The translations under genes and the position numbers were made by a program. A stretch of DNA of 59,412 nucleotides from Magnetovibrio sp. (GTDB taxonomy: Bacteria; Pseudomonadota; Alphaproteobacteria; Rhodospirillales; Casp-alpha2): NCBI GenBank assembly GCA_002690705.1, contig NZFO01000011.1, positions 52,520 to 111,931 on the forward strand, read 5' to 3'. Under the pieces are notes generated by a model. It was given only the letters and a program-made list of their open reading frames with translations. It did no database searches and was not told where the DNA came from. Below, piece by piece: positions 8,590 to 17,868 of this stretch (the first letter of the stretch is position 1; every line of letters starts with the position of its first letter).

Positions 8590-10248
8590 TCACCCCGGGG
8601 CTTCTTGATGCATCCAAGACCGAATGATCGAAAGTGCTTCCTCCGGATGCTTGTCGACAATTTCACCAACTTTCTTTACAGAAGATGCCTTCACACGGCC
8701 TTCCACACGATCTATATCGATAAGTTCCTCGAAGTGCTCTTCTTCGGAGCTTAGCTCTGAAGGTGCCGGTATACCAGTGCCACCCGGTCCCGCCAACGCT
8801 GGACGCCCCGAAACATGGTCAGCTAAGAGTGGTTCAGCCTTAGCGGAGGGCATTACTTCCAAGGCCCGCGATATTAGGGGGCGTATAACCATTAAGATTA
8901 CTAAAAGCGCAACAATTATGTATACGAATAATTCTGCAAACTTGAAGGCATCGTTTTTGGTAAGGCCGAATATCAGGAGATCTAAAGGTGTGTCGGGTGG
9001 CAAAAACTCTGCAAATTCCATGTTAATAACTTCGACCGTATCGCCGCGATCAGCATTAAATCCAATCGCCCCGCGGACCAAAGTTGCCAAAAGCTCCATC
9101 TCAGCATCGTTTCGTGGTTCGTATTTTAATTGACCGTCTTTGTCTGTAACGCGCTTACCGTCAATCAAGACTGCAACTGATAGCCGCTTAATAATACCGG
9201 CCTCGCGAACATGATTTTTGATTGTTTTTGATATCTCAAAGTTCACGGTCTCTTCGGTTCTTGTTTCGTTGGCTGAACTTGACGTGGTGTCACCGTTATT
9301 AAGGTTAGGGTCAGGCAGATTAGTGCCCACTGTGACAGCTGTCTGACCCTCTGTATCTCGGTTGGAGGCTGTTTGTTCCACGGTTTGGGTAGAACGTACC
9401 ACCTGACCGTCAGGATCATAGGTTTCCTCTTTAGTGCTTACCCGGTCGAAATCCATTTCAACATTTACCTCGGCTCGAACTTTTCCAAAACCAGCTGTTT
9501 TCTCAAGAAGTTCCTCAACAGTTCGAGATAGCCTGGCTTCAAGACTGCGACGGCGCTGATCAGCCTTAAGCGCCATTGCGGCAGGACTATCCTCATTTTC
9601 AAAGGCGCCAGCTAGTAATTTTCCTTTATTATCGACAACCGAAATTCTACTAGGATTTAATTCGGGGACTGCTGTTGCGACTAGATGTTGGATCGCGTTT
9701 ACCTGTTCTGGATTCAAACGTTGTGCGCTTTTCATACTTAGTACGACAGATGCACTGGGTTGTTGTTTCTGCCGACTGAAAAGCTGACGTTTTGGCATTA
9801 CCAAGTGGATACGGGCCGACTTGACGGTGCTTATCGTTTGAATAGTTTTCGCTAATTCTCCCTCAAGTGCCCGAACTAAATTGACGTTTTGCATGAAGTT
9901 CGTGGTGCCAAGAGATTCTTGCTTATCAAAAATTTCATAACCAATGGTTCCGCCCCCGGGTAGGCCTTTGTCTGCTAAATGCAGCAGTGCACGGTCAGCT
10001 TGAGTAACAGGCACATATACTTCAGCCCCGTTCTTCTTTACCTCATGTTTAATACCAAGAGTACTCAACTCCACAGCGATTTTGTTGGAATCCGCTTTTT
10101 CTAACTCGCCATAAAGGCGTTGCATTTCTGGTGAGCTAATGCTGGTCACCAAGAAAATAAAGAAGGCAATTAGTCCGGTTATCACACCGCCCATAATGGC
10201 TAGCCGAATGGGACCTATGTTTTGAAAAGCCTTGGCTATTGTTTTCAA
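8590..10248 (-). CDS. fliF: Flagellar MS-ring protein FliF
   Basis: FliF builds the MS ring in the inner membrane and is the base for the rotor. There are two transmembrane segments, one near the N-terminus ('GGVITGLIAFFIFLV') and one near residue 435 ('FVYIIVALLVILMVI'). The periplasmic region between them includes the YscJ/FliF domain with 'VKSARIHLVMPKRQLFSRQ'. The C-terminal cytoplasmic tail ends with the FliG-binding region 'RVKASSVKKVGEIVDKHPEEALSIIRSWM'. The start is uncertain because no ATG is available. I prefer the TTG at 10248, which gives the family-like start MKTIAKAFQNIGP. An upstream TTG at 10311 would add 21 residues. It is the first gene of the C-ring operon. Confidence 0.95.
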   Translation of the reverse strand: MKTIAKAFQNIGPIRLAIMGGVITGLIAFFIFLVTSISSPEMQRLYGELEKADSNKIAVELSTLGIKHEVKKNGAEVYVPVTQADRALLHLADKGLPGGGTIGYEIFDKQESLGTTNFMQNVNLVRALEGELAKTIQTISTVKSARIHLVMPKRQLFSRQKQQPSASVVLSMKSAQRLNPEQVNAIQHLVATAVPELNPSRISVVDNKGKLLAGAFENEDSPAAMALKADQRRRSLEARLSRTVEELLEKTAGFGKVRAEVNVEMDFDRVSTKEETYDPDGQVVRSTQTVEQTASNRDTEGQTAVTVGTNLPDPNLNNGDTTSSSANETRTEETVNFEISKTIKNHVREAGIIKRLSVAVLIDGKRVTDKDGQLKYEPRNDAEMELLATLVRGAIGFNADRGDTVEVINMEFAEFLPPDTPLDLLIFGLTKNDAFKFAELFVYIIVALLVILMVIRPLISRALEVMPSAKAEPLLADHVSGRPALAGPGGTGIPAPSELSSEEEHFEELIDIDRVEGRVKASSVKKVGEIVDKHPEEALSIIRSWMHQEAPG

Positions 10249-10822
10249 CTTATGACCCCGCCGATTTTTTCCCTGATTAAAGTTCACCAAACGGTGTTTT
10301 AATAAGCTCAATGGATCGTTAAAGATTATGGGACGAGTCTGAATAAGAGGTTAACACCCGGCAAATATTGCCTAATTAAATTTATCAACTTAAAGATTCT
10401 AACGTGCAAAGGCGTTGTCCAAACTGATTAAGTCGGCGCAGACGCGATAAAGAATCCGCGTTCTACGCTGGTTGACAGTGCCTTTGTTCCTCAGGATGAA
10501 ATATTATCACGGGTCACTGTCTAACGTTTTGACCAAAGAATTCATCTCGGACCTGCGGTTGCGGCTCTTTGGTTCTCGGGGTAACAAATATCTCTATGGT
10601 AAGATATTAATAACGTTGCAGTTCTGGGGGTTTTACCCCACTTACATCATGTAAAAATCATTTTAAAAAATTTGGTCATTAGACGATCAAAAGAGTTCTT
10701 AATAAACGCTAAAAATATGAAAAAAAAAACGTTAATCACAGTTATGTAGGGCTCGCGTTTACCCTGATCATAGGTGGTGGTAACCTCGACACATGATGCA
10801 GTGTTAGCTATAGGTTAAGTCC
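10249..10822. other. Divergent intergenic region between fliF and a TPR-glycosyltransferase gene
   Basis: This stretch of about 570 bases must hold promoters for the fliF operon (minus) and for the plus-strand gene at 10823. It is A+T-rich near 10660-10740. GGCAA and TTGCC form a small inverted repeat at 10360-10372. A near-match to a -24/-12 element on the minus strand lies at about 10404-10422, but its spacing is one base too long, so I do not call it. A 60-codon frame at 10472-10654 has no support as a gene. Confidence 0.4.
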
Positions 10823-12361
10823 ATGTCCTACAATCAACAGGAAAAAATATCGTCTGAAATACGTAATCAATTACGATCGGCTTTAGCTTTTCACCGGGGG
10901 GGGCAGCTAGAAGATGCGGTGGCGATTTACCAAAATGTCATCCAAAGCTGGCCTGAGAGCCCGGAAACACTGGCAAGCCTGGGCGCAGCGTTAATTGGCT
11001 TAAATCGGTCTAAAGAGGCGATTATCCATCTTGAACGGGCTATAACCTTGCGCCCTTACCACGCCGATACTTGCTTTGCTCTGGCAGAGGCCTATCGATC
11101 AGAGGGACTTATAGAGAATGCCTTTGAGGCAGCAAAAGTTGGCTTGCAAGGTAATCCCAATTATTTGCAAGGACGAGTGGCAATGGCTGACACGCTATTA
11201 GACATGGGACGCCACGATGAGGCGCGGGTAGCGTTTGAAGCAATTCGCTCTACAAACCCAAAAGAAAGTAGAGTGCATGGCAAGCTCGGGTGTTTTCATT
11301 TTCACGTCGGAGAAATGGAAGAAGCAGAGTCCCTTTTGTGTTCAGCAGCTCAGGCACTACCTAATGATATTGATGTACATTGGCACTTGGCGGCACTTTA
11401 TTTAGGGCAGCGCCGATGGGTTGATGGATGGCCGCTCTATTCTTGGCGGTGGCCTATAGCTAAGCGTGTCGATCCGGGGACGCTGGTTGATATTCCGCCT
11501 TGGCAAGGTGCACCCTCAGAAACAGATCGCCTTTTGATCTGGGGAGAGCAGGGGCTTGGTGATGAGTTAATGTTCTCGACCTGCTTCCCCGATGTGTTTA
11601 AACGGATCAAACCTAAGAACTGTTTTTTGACCTGTGACAATCGATTAGCGAATGTATTTTTACGGAGTTTTCCCGGCCTAGAGGTTATAATGATAAACAG
11701 GCTGGCAGATTTCCAAACGGAAGTGAGAATTCCTGAATGTGATGTCCAGATTTCATCTGGGGATTTGCCGGGTCTTTTTCGTTCGCGGACACAGGATTTC
11801 CCTAAAACGTTATCAAGTTATAAGGTTGACCCGAGAGCAAAAGAGCTTTGGGCTCAGCGTTTGGCAAAACTAGGGGATGGGTTAAAAGTGGGAATCGCAT
11901 GGCGTGGAGGCAGCTTAGAGCGTTTTAAGCGATCCAAGTCAAGTGAGATCGGGGATTGGTTGGAGGTATTTAAAACTAGTGGTGCGCAGTTTATTAATTT
12001 GCAATATGGTGATTGTACGGAGGAGCTAAGGGGCACACCCCTATATAACTTTGACGACCTTGACCCGATTTCTGACCCAGATAGCCAAATGGCTTTGATC
12101 CGTAATCTAAACTTAGTGATTCAAACTTCCAACGCCTCCGCTCATATGGCAGGCCTCTTGAATATCCCGACATGGACAGTTTTACCGGCAATAGCGGATT
12201 GGAGATGGTCTTTCGCGGGCGAGGAATGCCTGTGGTACCCATCGATGCGCTTGTTCCGGCAATCCGAACCCGGTGATTGGCGGGAGGTTTTGGGCCGCGT
12301 TGCACTGGAATTGCGAAACTTTATTGCTAGGCAAAACGATAGGGCTCGGCACCAAAGATAA
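10823..12361 (+). CDS. TPR protein with GT9-like glycosyltransferase domain (motif-degenerate)
   Basis: This 512-residue protein has about five tetratricopeptide repeats over residues 10-215, with the usual A/G/Y/P pattern. A GT-B/glycosyltransferase-9-like domain follows. Its marks are 'LLIWGEQGLGDELMFS' near residue 237, 'KVGIAWRGG' near 354, and a C-terminal block 'DWRW...WYPSMRLFRQ' near residue 457. Such TPR-GT proteins are common beside flagellin genes in alphaproteobacteria and are thought to act in flagellar or surface glycosylation. Compared with its two relatives at 18888 and 20688, the segment that normally reads 'SVDTSTxHLAG' is 'QTSNASAHMAG', so the conserved Asp is lost and activity may be altered. 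It stands alone between two minus-strand operons. Confidence 0.8.
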   Translation: MSYNQQEKISSEIRNQLRSALAFHRGGQLEDAVAIYQNVIQSWPESPETLASLGAALIGLNRSKEAIIHLERAITLRPYHADTCFALAEAYRSEGLIENAFEAAKVGLQGNPNYLQGRVAMADTLLDMGRHDEARVAFEAIRSTNPKESRVHGKLGCFHFHVGEMEEAESLLCSAAQALPNDIDVHWHLAALYLGQRRWVDGWPLYSWRWPIAKRVDPGTLVDIPPWQGAPSETDRLLIWGEQGLGDELMFSTCFPDVFKRIKPKNCFLTCDNRLANVFLRSFPGLEVIMINRLADFQTEVRIPECDVQISSGDLPGLFRSRTQDFPKTLSSYKVDPRAKELWAQRLAKLGDGLKVGIAWRGGSLERFKRSKSSEIGDWLEVFKTSGAQFINLQYGDCTEELRGTPLYNFDDLDPISDPDSQMALIRNLNLVIQTSNASAHMAGLLNIPTWTVLPAIADWRWSFAGEECLWYPSMRLFRQSEPGDWREVLGRVALELRNFIARQNDRARHQR

Positions 12362-12377
12362 GTCTGATGCCGAGCCC
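12342..12377. terminator. Stem-loop between convergent TPR-GT and flgE genes
   Basis: A perfect 10-base inverted repeat, GGGCTCGGCA at 12342-12351 and TGCCGAGCCC at 12368-12377, has a 16-base loop. It includes the last codons and stop of the plus-strand gene and lies between it and the end of flgE. No strong T-tract follows on either strand, so it may be a bidirectional terminator or an mRNA 3' stabiliser. Confidence 0.5.
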
Positions 12378-12413
12378 CAACTTGGGCCGGTGGGCTTTGA
12401 AATGTTGAGATAC

Positions 12414-14768
12414 TTAACGTTTTGTTCTGAGAAGTTCTTCGAGCATCTCATCAGCAGTTGAAATAATCTTGGAGGCTGCTGAAAATGCTCTCTGGACAAC
12501 GATCATCTTGGTAAATTCTTCACCGATATCAACCGTAGATTGCTCAAGGGATGCTTGGATAACCTGTCCAGCTGCACCATTATTTGCTACTCGTAAAGTA
12601 GCGTCTCCAGAAGCTTGCGTTGAATTATAAACATTACCAGTTCGGTTATCGAGGGCGTTTACATTTACGAAGGTGGCTACTGGTATTTGGAAAACAGGGC
12701 GTGTCTCGCCATTATCGAAAAGAGCGGTTACGAGCCCACTGGTATCTATCGTCACGCCGGCAAAGGTTCCAAATTGTGAACCATCCGTTGTAATAAATAC
12801 CGGTGTGAATTCATCACCAAATTGTGTAAAGCCATTCGCTTCGCCTATGGTGCCGAAATCGAGTGTTATCTGTGGCGAACGTGATGGATCATCGTCCATG
12901 TCGTAGGAGCCGTTTTCGAAGGCTAGTATTTCCGCTTCAGCGATATTGAATGCACTTGGTATGCCATCAGAGTCAAAAACGATGGCGCTGGCCTTATCAA
13001 TGGTAAAAGCCGTGGTGTTGAGCGCCGCGTATGCTGTGCCAGCATCTGGCTCAGCTATTTTGGCAGCATGGGCTGCTGAGTTGACTTGCACTGTATATGC
13101 GGTGGAGAGTGTCTCCAACACCAGAGTGTTAACGCTGGAGTAAGCCGCCGTCGAGGAGTCTCTGTTTGCTGTGCGCGTTCTCACCGTATCAGCACCGTCG
13201 GCAAAGTTAGCATCGACCCCTTCGATTGCGTTTTCTAAATCTGTCAAAATATTATTAAGAATGACGCCACTAGCCGAGTGCCCAGAAGAGAGCGTGGCCT
13301 CACTGGCTGGCGCTGTGTCAACAGTTATGTAGTTACCCGTTGATGAGACTGATGCGACCGTGAAAGAGCTATTGTTGGACGCAGAGCCTGAGAAAGTGAT
13401 GATGTCGCCGGCCTGAAAAGATGAAAAAGGTGTGCCAGATGAAGATATGGTGCCTGTTGTCGTGAATGCTAAGGTACCAAGATCAGCTGCCGCGTAGGCC
13501 GTTGTGCGGGCAACGTTTGTATCATCATCATCCGCTGTTTCACCGTCGACAAAGGTGTAAGTGTTGCCATTGATGGTGATTGTGTCGCTGGCCGCCGGCG
13601 CTTGGGAGTAGGTAAATTGTTCATAATCCCTATAACCAGCGTAAGTTTGCCGAACAGTGAATGACGTTTCTTGCCGCGCAGCAAAAGTTCCTGAAGACGT
13701 TAATAGGCCTGTTGGATCGACAACGAAACCGTTGCTCTGTCCGCTTTGACCTGTTCCGTCATCCTCAAATAACAAAGCTGCCGAGTTACCCGGATTTAGT
13801 TGGACGCGGTTATTTATTGTATCAAAATCAGAGTCGGAAGCTAAAATTTCTGCTAATAATGCGCTGACGTCCTGGGCTGTTGAAGTGGTGGTGGAGGTGT
13901 CTACCTTTTTAAGCGTAGCCGTTTCAGTCACGCTGGAGTCCGAGTCAAACTCATACGTAATACCTTCTATGACCACTGTTGCTCCTTCAGCCGGCCGGTC
14001 GGTAAACTCAAGAGTTCCGATCGACTTAAATGCGTTACCCGACGAGTCTTCAAGCGTAACTACTTCGGTGCCTTGCGGTGGAGCCGCAGTTACGTCCCAT
14101 TCGTTATCTCGCGCGCCCTTGGTGTAAACGAAACTCATGGAGTTAGCATTGCCTAGTGTATCGAAAAACTGTACGTCGGTTTTATGCGTTGTCCCCACTG
14201 AGTCATTGGAAGGCAGGTTAGAACCGATGGCGATATTAGTTGTTGCCGCTGCGGTGCCCCCGACTCGATTTAGGTTGACTGTCGCTAAATAATCGGTGGA
14301 GATTACATTCTGGTTTGGGATAGTTAGAGAGTCATTGTTAGGAACAACGGTTCCAAGTGCGTTGACCGGCCAAGCTTGAAGATAAAACCCTGAAGTATTG
14401 CGGAGAAAGCCCTCGTTATCTTGGAAGAATGAGCCAGCACGTGAATAGAGGAACTCATTACTTATTGTGGGCGTATTAGCTTCATTTACGACGAAGTAAC
14501 CTTGACCCGAGAGCGCGATGTCAGTCTGAGAGGTGGATGAGGCCAACAGACCTTGCACTCCCGTATCCGTCCGTGGCGCTGATTGCACTCCGCCAGCTGA
14601 GTAAAAGGTGGTGGAAGTCTGAGTAGTTACCAAAGTTGAAAAGTTCACTATCGTGTTTTTATAGCCGATCGTTGAAACATTGGTAATATTATCTGAGATC
14701 GCTCCCATGGCGCTTGATTGTGCTGTTAAGCCGGATACGCCCGAACTCAGTGATCCAAACAGTGTCAT
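12414..14768 (-). CDS. flgE: Flagellar hook protein FlgE, enlarged
   Basis: FlgE polymerises into the hook. The N-terminus has the rod/hook-family D0 motif ('SSGVSGLTAQSSAMGAISDN', residues 8-27, then 'NVSTIGYKNT') and 'SGQGYFVV' near residue 88. The C-terminus carries the matching coiled-coil region ('EEFTKMIVVQRAFSAASKII'). At 784 residues it is much longer than typical hook proteins of about 400-450. The extra mass lies in the middle, about residues 220-600, and is Thr/Ser/Asp-rich. It includes at residues about 438-500 a beta-type unit that recurs in FlgL of this window. The start is ATG with AAGGAG upstream. It is the last gene of fliK-flgD-flgE. Confidence 0.95.
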   Translation of the reverse strand: MTLFGSLSSGVSGLTAQSSAMGAISDNITNVSTIGYKNTIVNFSTLVTTQTSTTFYSAGGVQSAPRTDTGVQGLLASSTSQTDIALSGQGYFVVNEANTPTISNEFLYSRAGSFFQDNEGFLRNTSGFYLQAWPVNALGTVVPNNDSLTIPNQNVISTDYLATVNLNRVGGTAAATTNIAIGSNLPSNDSVGTTHKTDVQFFDTLGNANSMSFVYTKGARDNEWDVTAAPPQGTEVVTLEDSSGNAFKSIGTLEFTDRPAEGATVVIEGITYEFDSDSSVTETATLKKVDTSTTTSTAQDVSALLAEILASDSDFDTINNRVQLNPGNSAALLFEDDGTGQSGQSNGFVVDPTGLLTSSGTFAARQETSFTVRQTYAGYRDYEQFTYSQAPAASDTITINGNTYTFVDGETADDDDTNVARTTAYAAADLGTLAFTTTGTISSSGTPFSSFQAGDIITFSGSASNNSSFTVASVSSTGNYITVDTAPASEATLSSGHSASGVILNNILTDLENAIEGVDANFADGADTVRTRTANRDSSTAAYSSVNTLVLETLSTAYTVQVNSAAHAAKIAEPDAGTAYAALNTTAFTIDKASAIVFDSDGIPSAFNIAEAEILAFENGSYDMDDDPSRSPQITLDFGTIGEANGFTQFGDEFTPVFITTDGSQFGTFAGVTIDTSGLVTALFDNGETRPVFQIPVATFVNVNALDNRTGNVYNSTQASGDATLRVANNGAAGQVIQASLEQSTVDIGEEFTKMIVVQRAFSAASKIISTADEMLEELLRTKR
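13268..13455 (-). repeat. Beta-repeat unit inside FlgE, shared with FlgL
   Basis: This segment encodes FlgE residues of about 438-500. It has the pattern F-x-x-F-x-A-G-D-x-I-T-F-S-G-S, then N-N-S-S-F-T-V-A-S-V-S-S, then an 'ITVD' strand. The four units found in FlgL (53.9-54.9 kb) have the same order: 'AG..hT.S.(S/T)', 'N(D/N)GT(Y/F)T(V/I)', 'S(V/I)S(S/T)D' and a closing beta strand. Confidence 0.55.
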
Positions 14769-14813
14769 ATTTGTTCTCCTTAACTTTGTCCGGCTAAGCT
14801 GCCGGTCAAAACC

Positions 14814-15497
14814 CTAGTTTGATTGCGCTGCCGGCTTTTTCACCGATAGAATCTTATCTACCCCGATGGCGAGGTTCTCTCCCACGAAAAGCTCGGTGTC
14901 GCCGTTATCCACCCCTGCCCCTGTTACCGTCCCAAATACGGTGTACTCTACCTCACTCAGCTTACCGAAGGCGTCCGTAGCGCTCACGAGCAGCGTGTAG
15001 GTGCCGTCGGCAACTTGGTTCCCATTCTTATCCAATCCAGTCCAGTTAAACGTATGAGTTCCCGCATTGGTCTCAGCATTCGCAAAAAATACATTCAAGC
15101 CGGCTGAGTTAGAGATATTAATGTTTGCCTCGCGAACACCCGGTGGAATGGTGTAGGTGAATTCTGCCTTGCCATTTTCAACCGGTAATTTTTGACTGGA
15201 GAATTGGATGCGGTTTCCAATGAAATCAACCATTTGAGATATTTGGCTTGTTTCTTGCAAATTAAGCAGCTTTTCTAAGTTTGAATTCTGAAAAATCTGC
15301 TGTTCAACACTTGCGAACTGCACCAGTTGCGACGTAAATTCATTGGCGTCCAGAGGATCCAGAGGATCTTGGTTCTGCAATTGGGCCACAAGTAGGTTAA
15401 GAAACTGATTGAGATCGTCTTCAAGTTTCGCCTGTGCTTGTGCGGATTGTGAACCATCGGCTGCTGTCGCTGTGTTTATATTGCCAATAATTGACAT
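14814..15497 (-). CDS. flgD: Flagellar hook cap/scaffold protein FlgD
   Basis: At 227 residues this is a normal-length FlgD, needed for hook polymerisation. The N-terminal region has the family signature 'FLNLLVAQLQNQDPLDPLD' at about residues 32-50, followed by 'EFTSQLVQFASVEQQ'. The C-terminal half has the FlgD Ig-like and Tudor-like domains, with 'FNWTGLDKNGNQVADGTYTL' near residue 150. The start is ATG with GAGGA upstream, 34 bases after fliK and 45 before flgE. This order is typical of fliK-flgD-flgE operons. Confidence 0.95.
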   Translation of the reverse strand: MSIIGNINTATAADGSQSAQAQAKLEDDLNQFLNLLVAQLQNQDPLDPLDANEFTSQLVQFASVEQQIFQNSNLEKLLNLQETSQISQMVDFIGNRIQFSSQKLPVENGKAEFTYTIPPGVREANINISNSAGLNVFFANAETNAGTHTFNWTGLDKNGNQVADGTYTLLVSATDAFGKLSEVEYTVFGTVTGAGVDNGDTELFVGENLAIGVDKILSVKKPAAQSN

Positions 15498-15531
15498 GTT
15501 TTATCCTCTGCGTATTTTAATATTCAGCGTG

Positions 15532-17364
15532 TTAAGCTCTGACGTCGACCCGGGCTTCGCCAAGATCAATATCATTTGGGTCTAGAATGAGGCCGGGGGC
15601 GGCGTGCTCTGCCTCAAGGTGCTGCTCGTCTTCGACATCGACGTCGTCTGCAGCATTATCGGCGTAGGCAGCAGTTTCCCTCTCTTCGCCGCGCAAATTA
15701 AAGTTAAGATTGCCCGAGTCTAGGTCAATACCGCCTTCCTGGAGAGCTTTTTGCAGTTCTGATGCGTCTCGTTTCAATAGATCTAGTGTATCTCGATTAT
15801 CGGCGGTAACAACGGCTGTCATGCGCCCATCAAAAGCTAGTTCCATTTTTACTTCAACGCGGCCGAGCTCTGCCGGATTAAGCCTTATTGAAATACGGTC
15901 ATTTCCTGCCTGAAGTGCTCGGGTAATGCGCACAGATACCTGTTCGGATGCGGTAGGGCTACTAGTTGCCCCGCGCATTTGACCCGTTTGCTGTGCTAGA
16001 AAATTTTCACGAATCTGTTGAGTTTGTTGTAATGTGCCGTTGCTGGAAATGCTGGAGTTTGAAGATAGGCTCTCACTACCCAATGAGGAGGTGGTTGTGC
16101 TCGTATTTGGCAGTGTATTTGATAGAGCGGAAGGACCTCTGGCGTTTATGCCAGCAGCTTGGGTAACTTGAGCTTGTGTAGCTTTTGCCTTTGATTGTTG
16201 ATTTTGACCTTGTGTCAGCCCGTTTTGTAGTTGTGCGTTAGTTGCTTGCGGAATGTGGGCTTGGTTTTGGGATGTGCCATGAGAGTTTTGTTGAGAATTT
16301 GCTTGACCGGATTTTTTTGACTCGCTTGAGAGACTTGCTGCGCTTGCCAGTGTTGAGATAGGCCGAGAGGTAATGTTTTCGGCTTCATTGGTGATACTTA
16401 CAGTCATCTTTAATCGCGCGTCACCTCTTAGCGAATTTGCGAGTTGATTGGCTTGTTGTTGCATATTAGTTTTATGTCCAACGATGTCCTCTGATTGAAT
16501 TGGGATTTCTTTATTATTGGCAACGTGAGGGGCACTTTGCCCAATATTGGTCTGTTGGGAACCGCTTTGGGCAGATCGTGTAATGCTGTTTTTAGCTGTA
16601 CTTGCTGCAGCGGCTAAACTTGGCAGGATACTGGTTTCTCTTGCTGCGGTCTCCACGCCATCATCAATTGTGTTTTGCACTGCAGTCCCAGCAATTGATT
16701 GAGCAACATTTAATCCTGCTCCAGAGAGAGCAGAGCTAGACATGGCGTTAGCGATACTAATTGGGTCACTAAGGTCCTTAGATCCCACACTCTCATTCTT
16801 CTCAGTTGACTGAACGCCATTTTTGTTGCTTGTTTCAATGATGCGAGCGTTATTCTCTTCTTCATCACCAGAATGTTCGTTACCTGCAAGCTCTTCGATG
16901 TGAGACGCATTGTCAGCTTCAACCGCATCGCTGGATCGACCATCATCCCGTGATATATCATCACTTGTGTGCTCTCTAGCATTACGTTCATCGCGCAGTG
17001 ACGTATTTGCCTTGGAGTCCCGATCCACTTCGCGGTCAGAGCGTGAGTGGTCTTCATTATGGTGATCACGGTTATCATCTCTATTCCGTGCCACTTGGTG
17101 TTCATCGAATGATGCGTTTTTGCGACCCGACTGGTCATCATGCTGCGAGAGTTGCCCGTCGCTTTTGCTTACTGCGGTTATACCTTGGCGCTCGGCTATA
17201 GCACTCAATCCCGTATCTGCGTTTGCACCTACTTTTTGAATTAAATCTTTAAAAGTATTCGCTAAAGCTGCCAGCGCAGCTGTTTTGTCGGTTTTCTCAC
17301 GGCCGTGACTAGCGCTCGCGGAAACCTCAGTGTTAAGATTGGGTTTAACGAAAAGTTCTCTCAT
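15532..17364 (-). CDS. fliK: Flagellar hook-length control protein FliK
   Basis: FliK is the secreted ruler that measures hook length and triggers the export switch. The C-terminal domain has the diagnostic FliK/Flg_hook pattern near residue 500: 'ISIRLNPAELGRVEVKMEL', then 'DLLKRDASELQKALQEGGI'. The long N-terminal and middle region is low in complexity. Residues about 90-180 are rich in Asp, Arg, His and Glu, and residues about 300-450 are rich in Gln, Ser and Asn, as expected for an extended ruler. I chose the ATG at 17364 (610 residues) because AGGA lies 8-10 bases upstream; an upstream TTG at 17394 has no ribosome binding site. It is the first gene after the sigma-54 promoter at 17409-17425. 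Confidence 0.93.
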   Translation of the reverse strand: MRELFVKPNLNTEVSASASHGREKTDKTAALAALANTFKDLIQKVGANADTGLSAIAERQGITAVSKSDGQLSQHDDQSGRKNASFDEHQVARNRDDNRDHHNEDHSRSDREVDRDSKANTSLRDERNAREHTSDDISRDDGRSSDAVEADNASHIEELAGNEHSGDEEENNARIIETSNKNGVQSTEKNESVGSKDLSDPISIANAMSSSALSGAGLNVAQSIAGTAVQNTIDDGVETAARETSILPSLAAAASTAKNSITRSAQSGSQQTNIGQSAPHVANNKEIPIQSEDIVGHKTNMQQQANQLANSLRGDARLKMTVSITNEAENITSRPISTLASAASLSSESKKSGQANSQQNSHGTSQNQAHIPQATNAQLQNGLTQGQNQQSKAKATQAQVTQAAGINARGPSALSNTLPNTSTTTSSLGSESLSSNSSISSNGTLQQTQQIRENFLAQQTGQMRGATSSPTASEQVSVRITRALQAGNDRISIRLNPAELGRVEVKMELAFDGRMTAVVTADNRDTLDLLKRDASELQKALQEGGIDLDSGNLNFNLRGEERETAAYADNAADDVDVEDEQHLEAEHAAPGLILDPNDIDLGEARVDVRA

Positions 17365-17676
17365 AATCTGAATTCCTCGATACAAGCTCGACAACTTAAA
17401 ACATTTAAAGCAAACGCTGGGCCAGTTTTTGAATAGTTAAGTAAATCATTGATATTAAATCGATTATATCGAATAAAGGGCGGGTGACCTTGGGTAATTT
17501 TGACGGGTCTCTCGGCAAAATTGACCTTGTAAACGGAACATTTTTTCCGTTCAGATTTCATAGTTACAGCCAACGTGAGATGTAAAAAACGAGAAATTTT
17601 TGTCTTGCAACGAACGTAATAAACGTTTACATTCGTCTATCGAAGGATACTATTTGCTCCAGAAAGGAGACGTGTA
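17365..17676. other. Divergent intergenic region upstream of fliK and of a small-gene pair
   Basis: Apart from the -24/-12 promoter for fliK, this 312-base stretch holds a 7-base stem-loop: AACGGAA at 17532-17538 and TTCCGTT at 17545-17551. It lies about 125 bases upstream of the plus-strand small gene. No correctly spaced -24/-12 element is visible for the plus direction. An enhancer site for FlbD would be expected here but I cannot define one. Confidence 0.4.
17409..17425 (-). promoter_or_regulatory. Sigma-54 (-24/-12) promoter of fliK-flgD-flgE
   Basis: On the minus strand the sequence reads C-TGGCCC-AGCGT-TTGC-T. It matches the -24/-12 consensus (TGGCAC, five bases, TTGC) with exactly ten bases between the invariant GG and GC. 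The start of transcription would fall near base 17398, about 35 bases before the fliK ATG. FlbD is the likely activator. Confidence 0.8.
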
Positions 17677-17853
17677 ATGGTACAGAACATACTTTTTAAC
17701 CTGCCCCGGAGTATTGTGGGACTAGGTGTAAGTGTGCCTGAAGCAATTTCTCCTCACGATCTGATAGTGAGCTTCTTAAGCATTGTTGACGGAAAGTATT
17801 TGTCCTTGATGAATATGGTAAAGGACAGATGTTCCGCCCGCGATGGCTGGTAA
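17677..17853 (+). CDS. Small hypothetical protein, 58 residues
   Basis: This short open frame has an ATG at 17677 preceded by a very strong ribosome binding site (AAAGGAG, 8 bases before the start) and ends with TAA at 17851-17853. The product has a hydrophobic first half, then a Lys/Arg-containing tail with one Cys and the end 'ARDGW'. I do not recognise it. Fifteen bases later comes the next small gene with its own strong site (AAAGGAG), so the two probably share an mRNA. The good ribosome site and tight coupling argue for a real gene. A place directly before flbT suggests a role in flagellin control or secretion, but that is only inference from position. Confidence 0.5.
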   Translation: MVQNILFNLPRSIVGLGVSVPEAISPHDLIVSFLSIVDGKYLSLMNMVKDRCSARDGW

Positions 17854-17868
17854 AAGGAGAATAGTCCA

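Noticed and set aside
10404-10422. Possible -24/-12 element upstream of fliF
   Set aside because: The GG and GC are separated by eleven bases instead of ten, and the -24 part is weak.
10472-10654. 60-codon plus-strand open frame in the fliF upstream region
   Set aside because: It has no ATG start, no clear ribosome binding site and no recognisable features.
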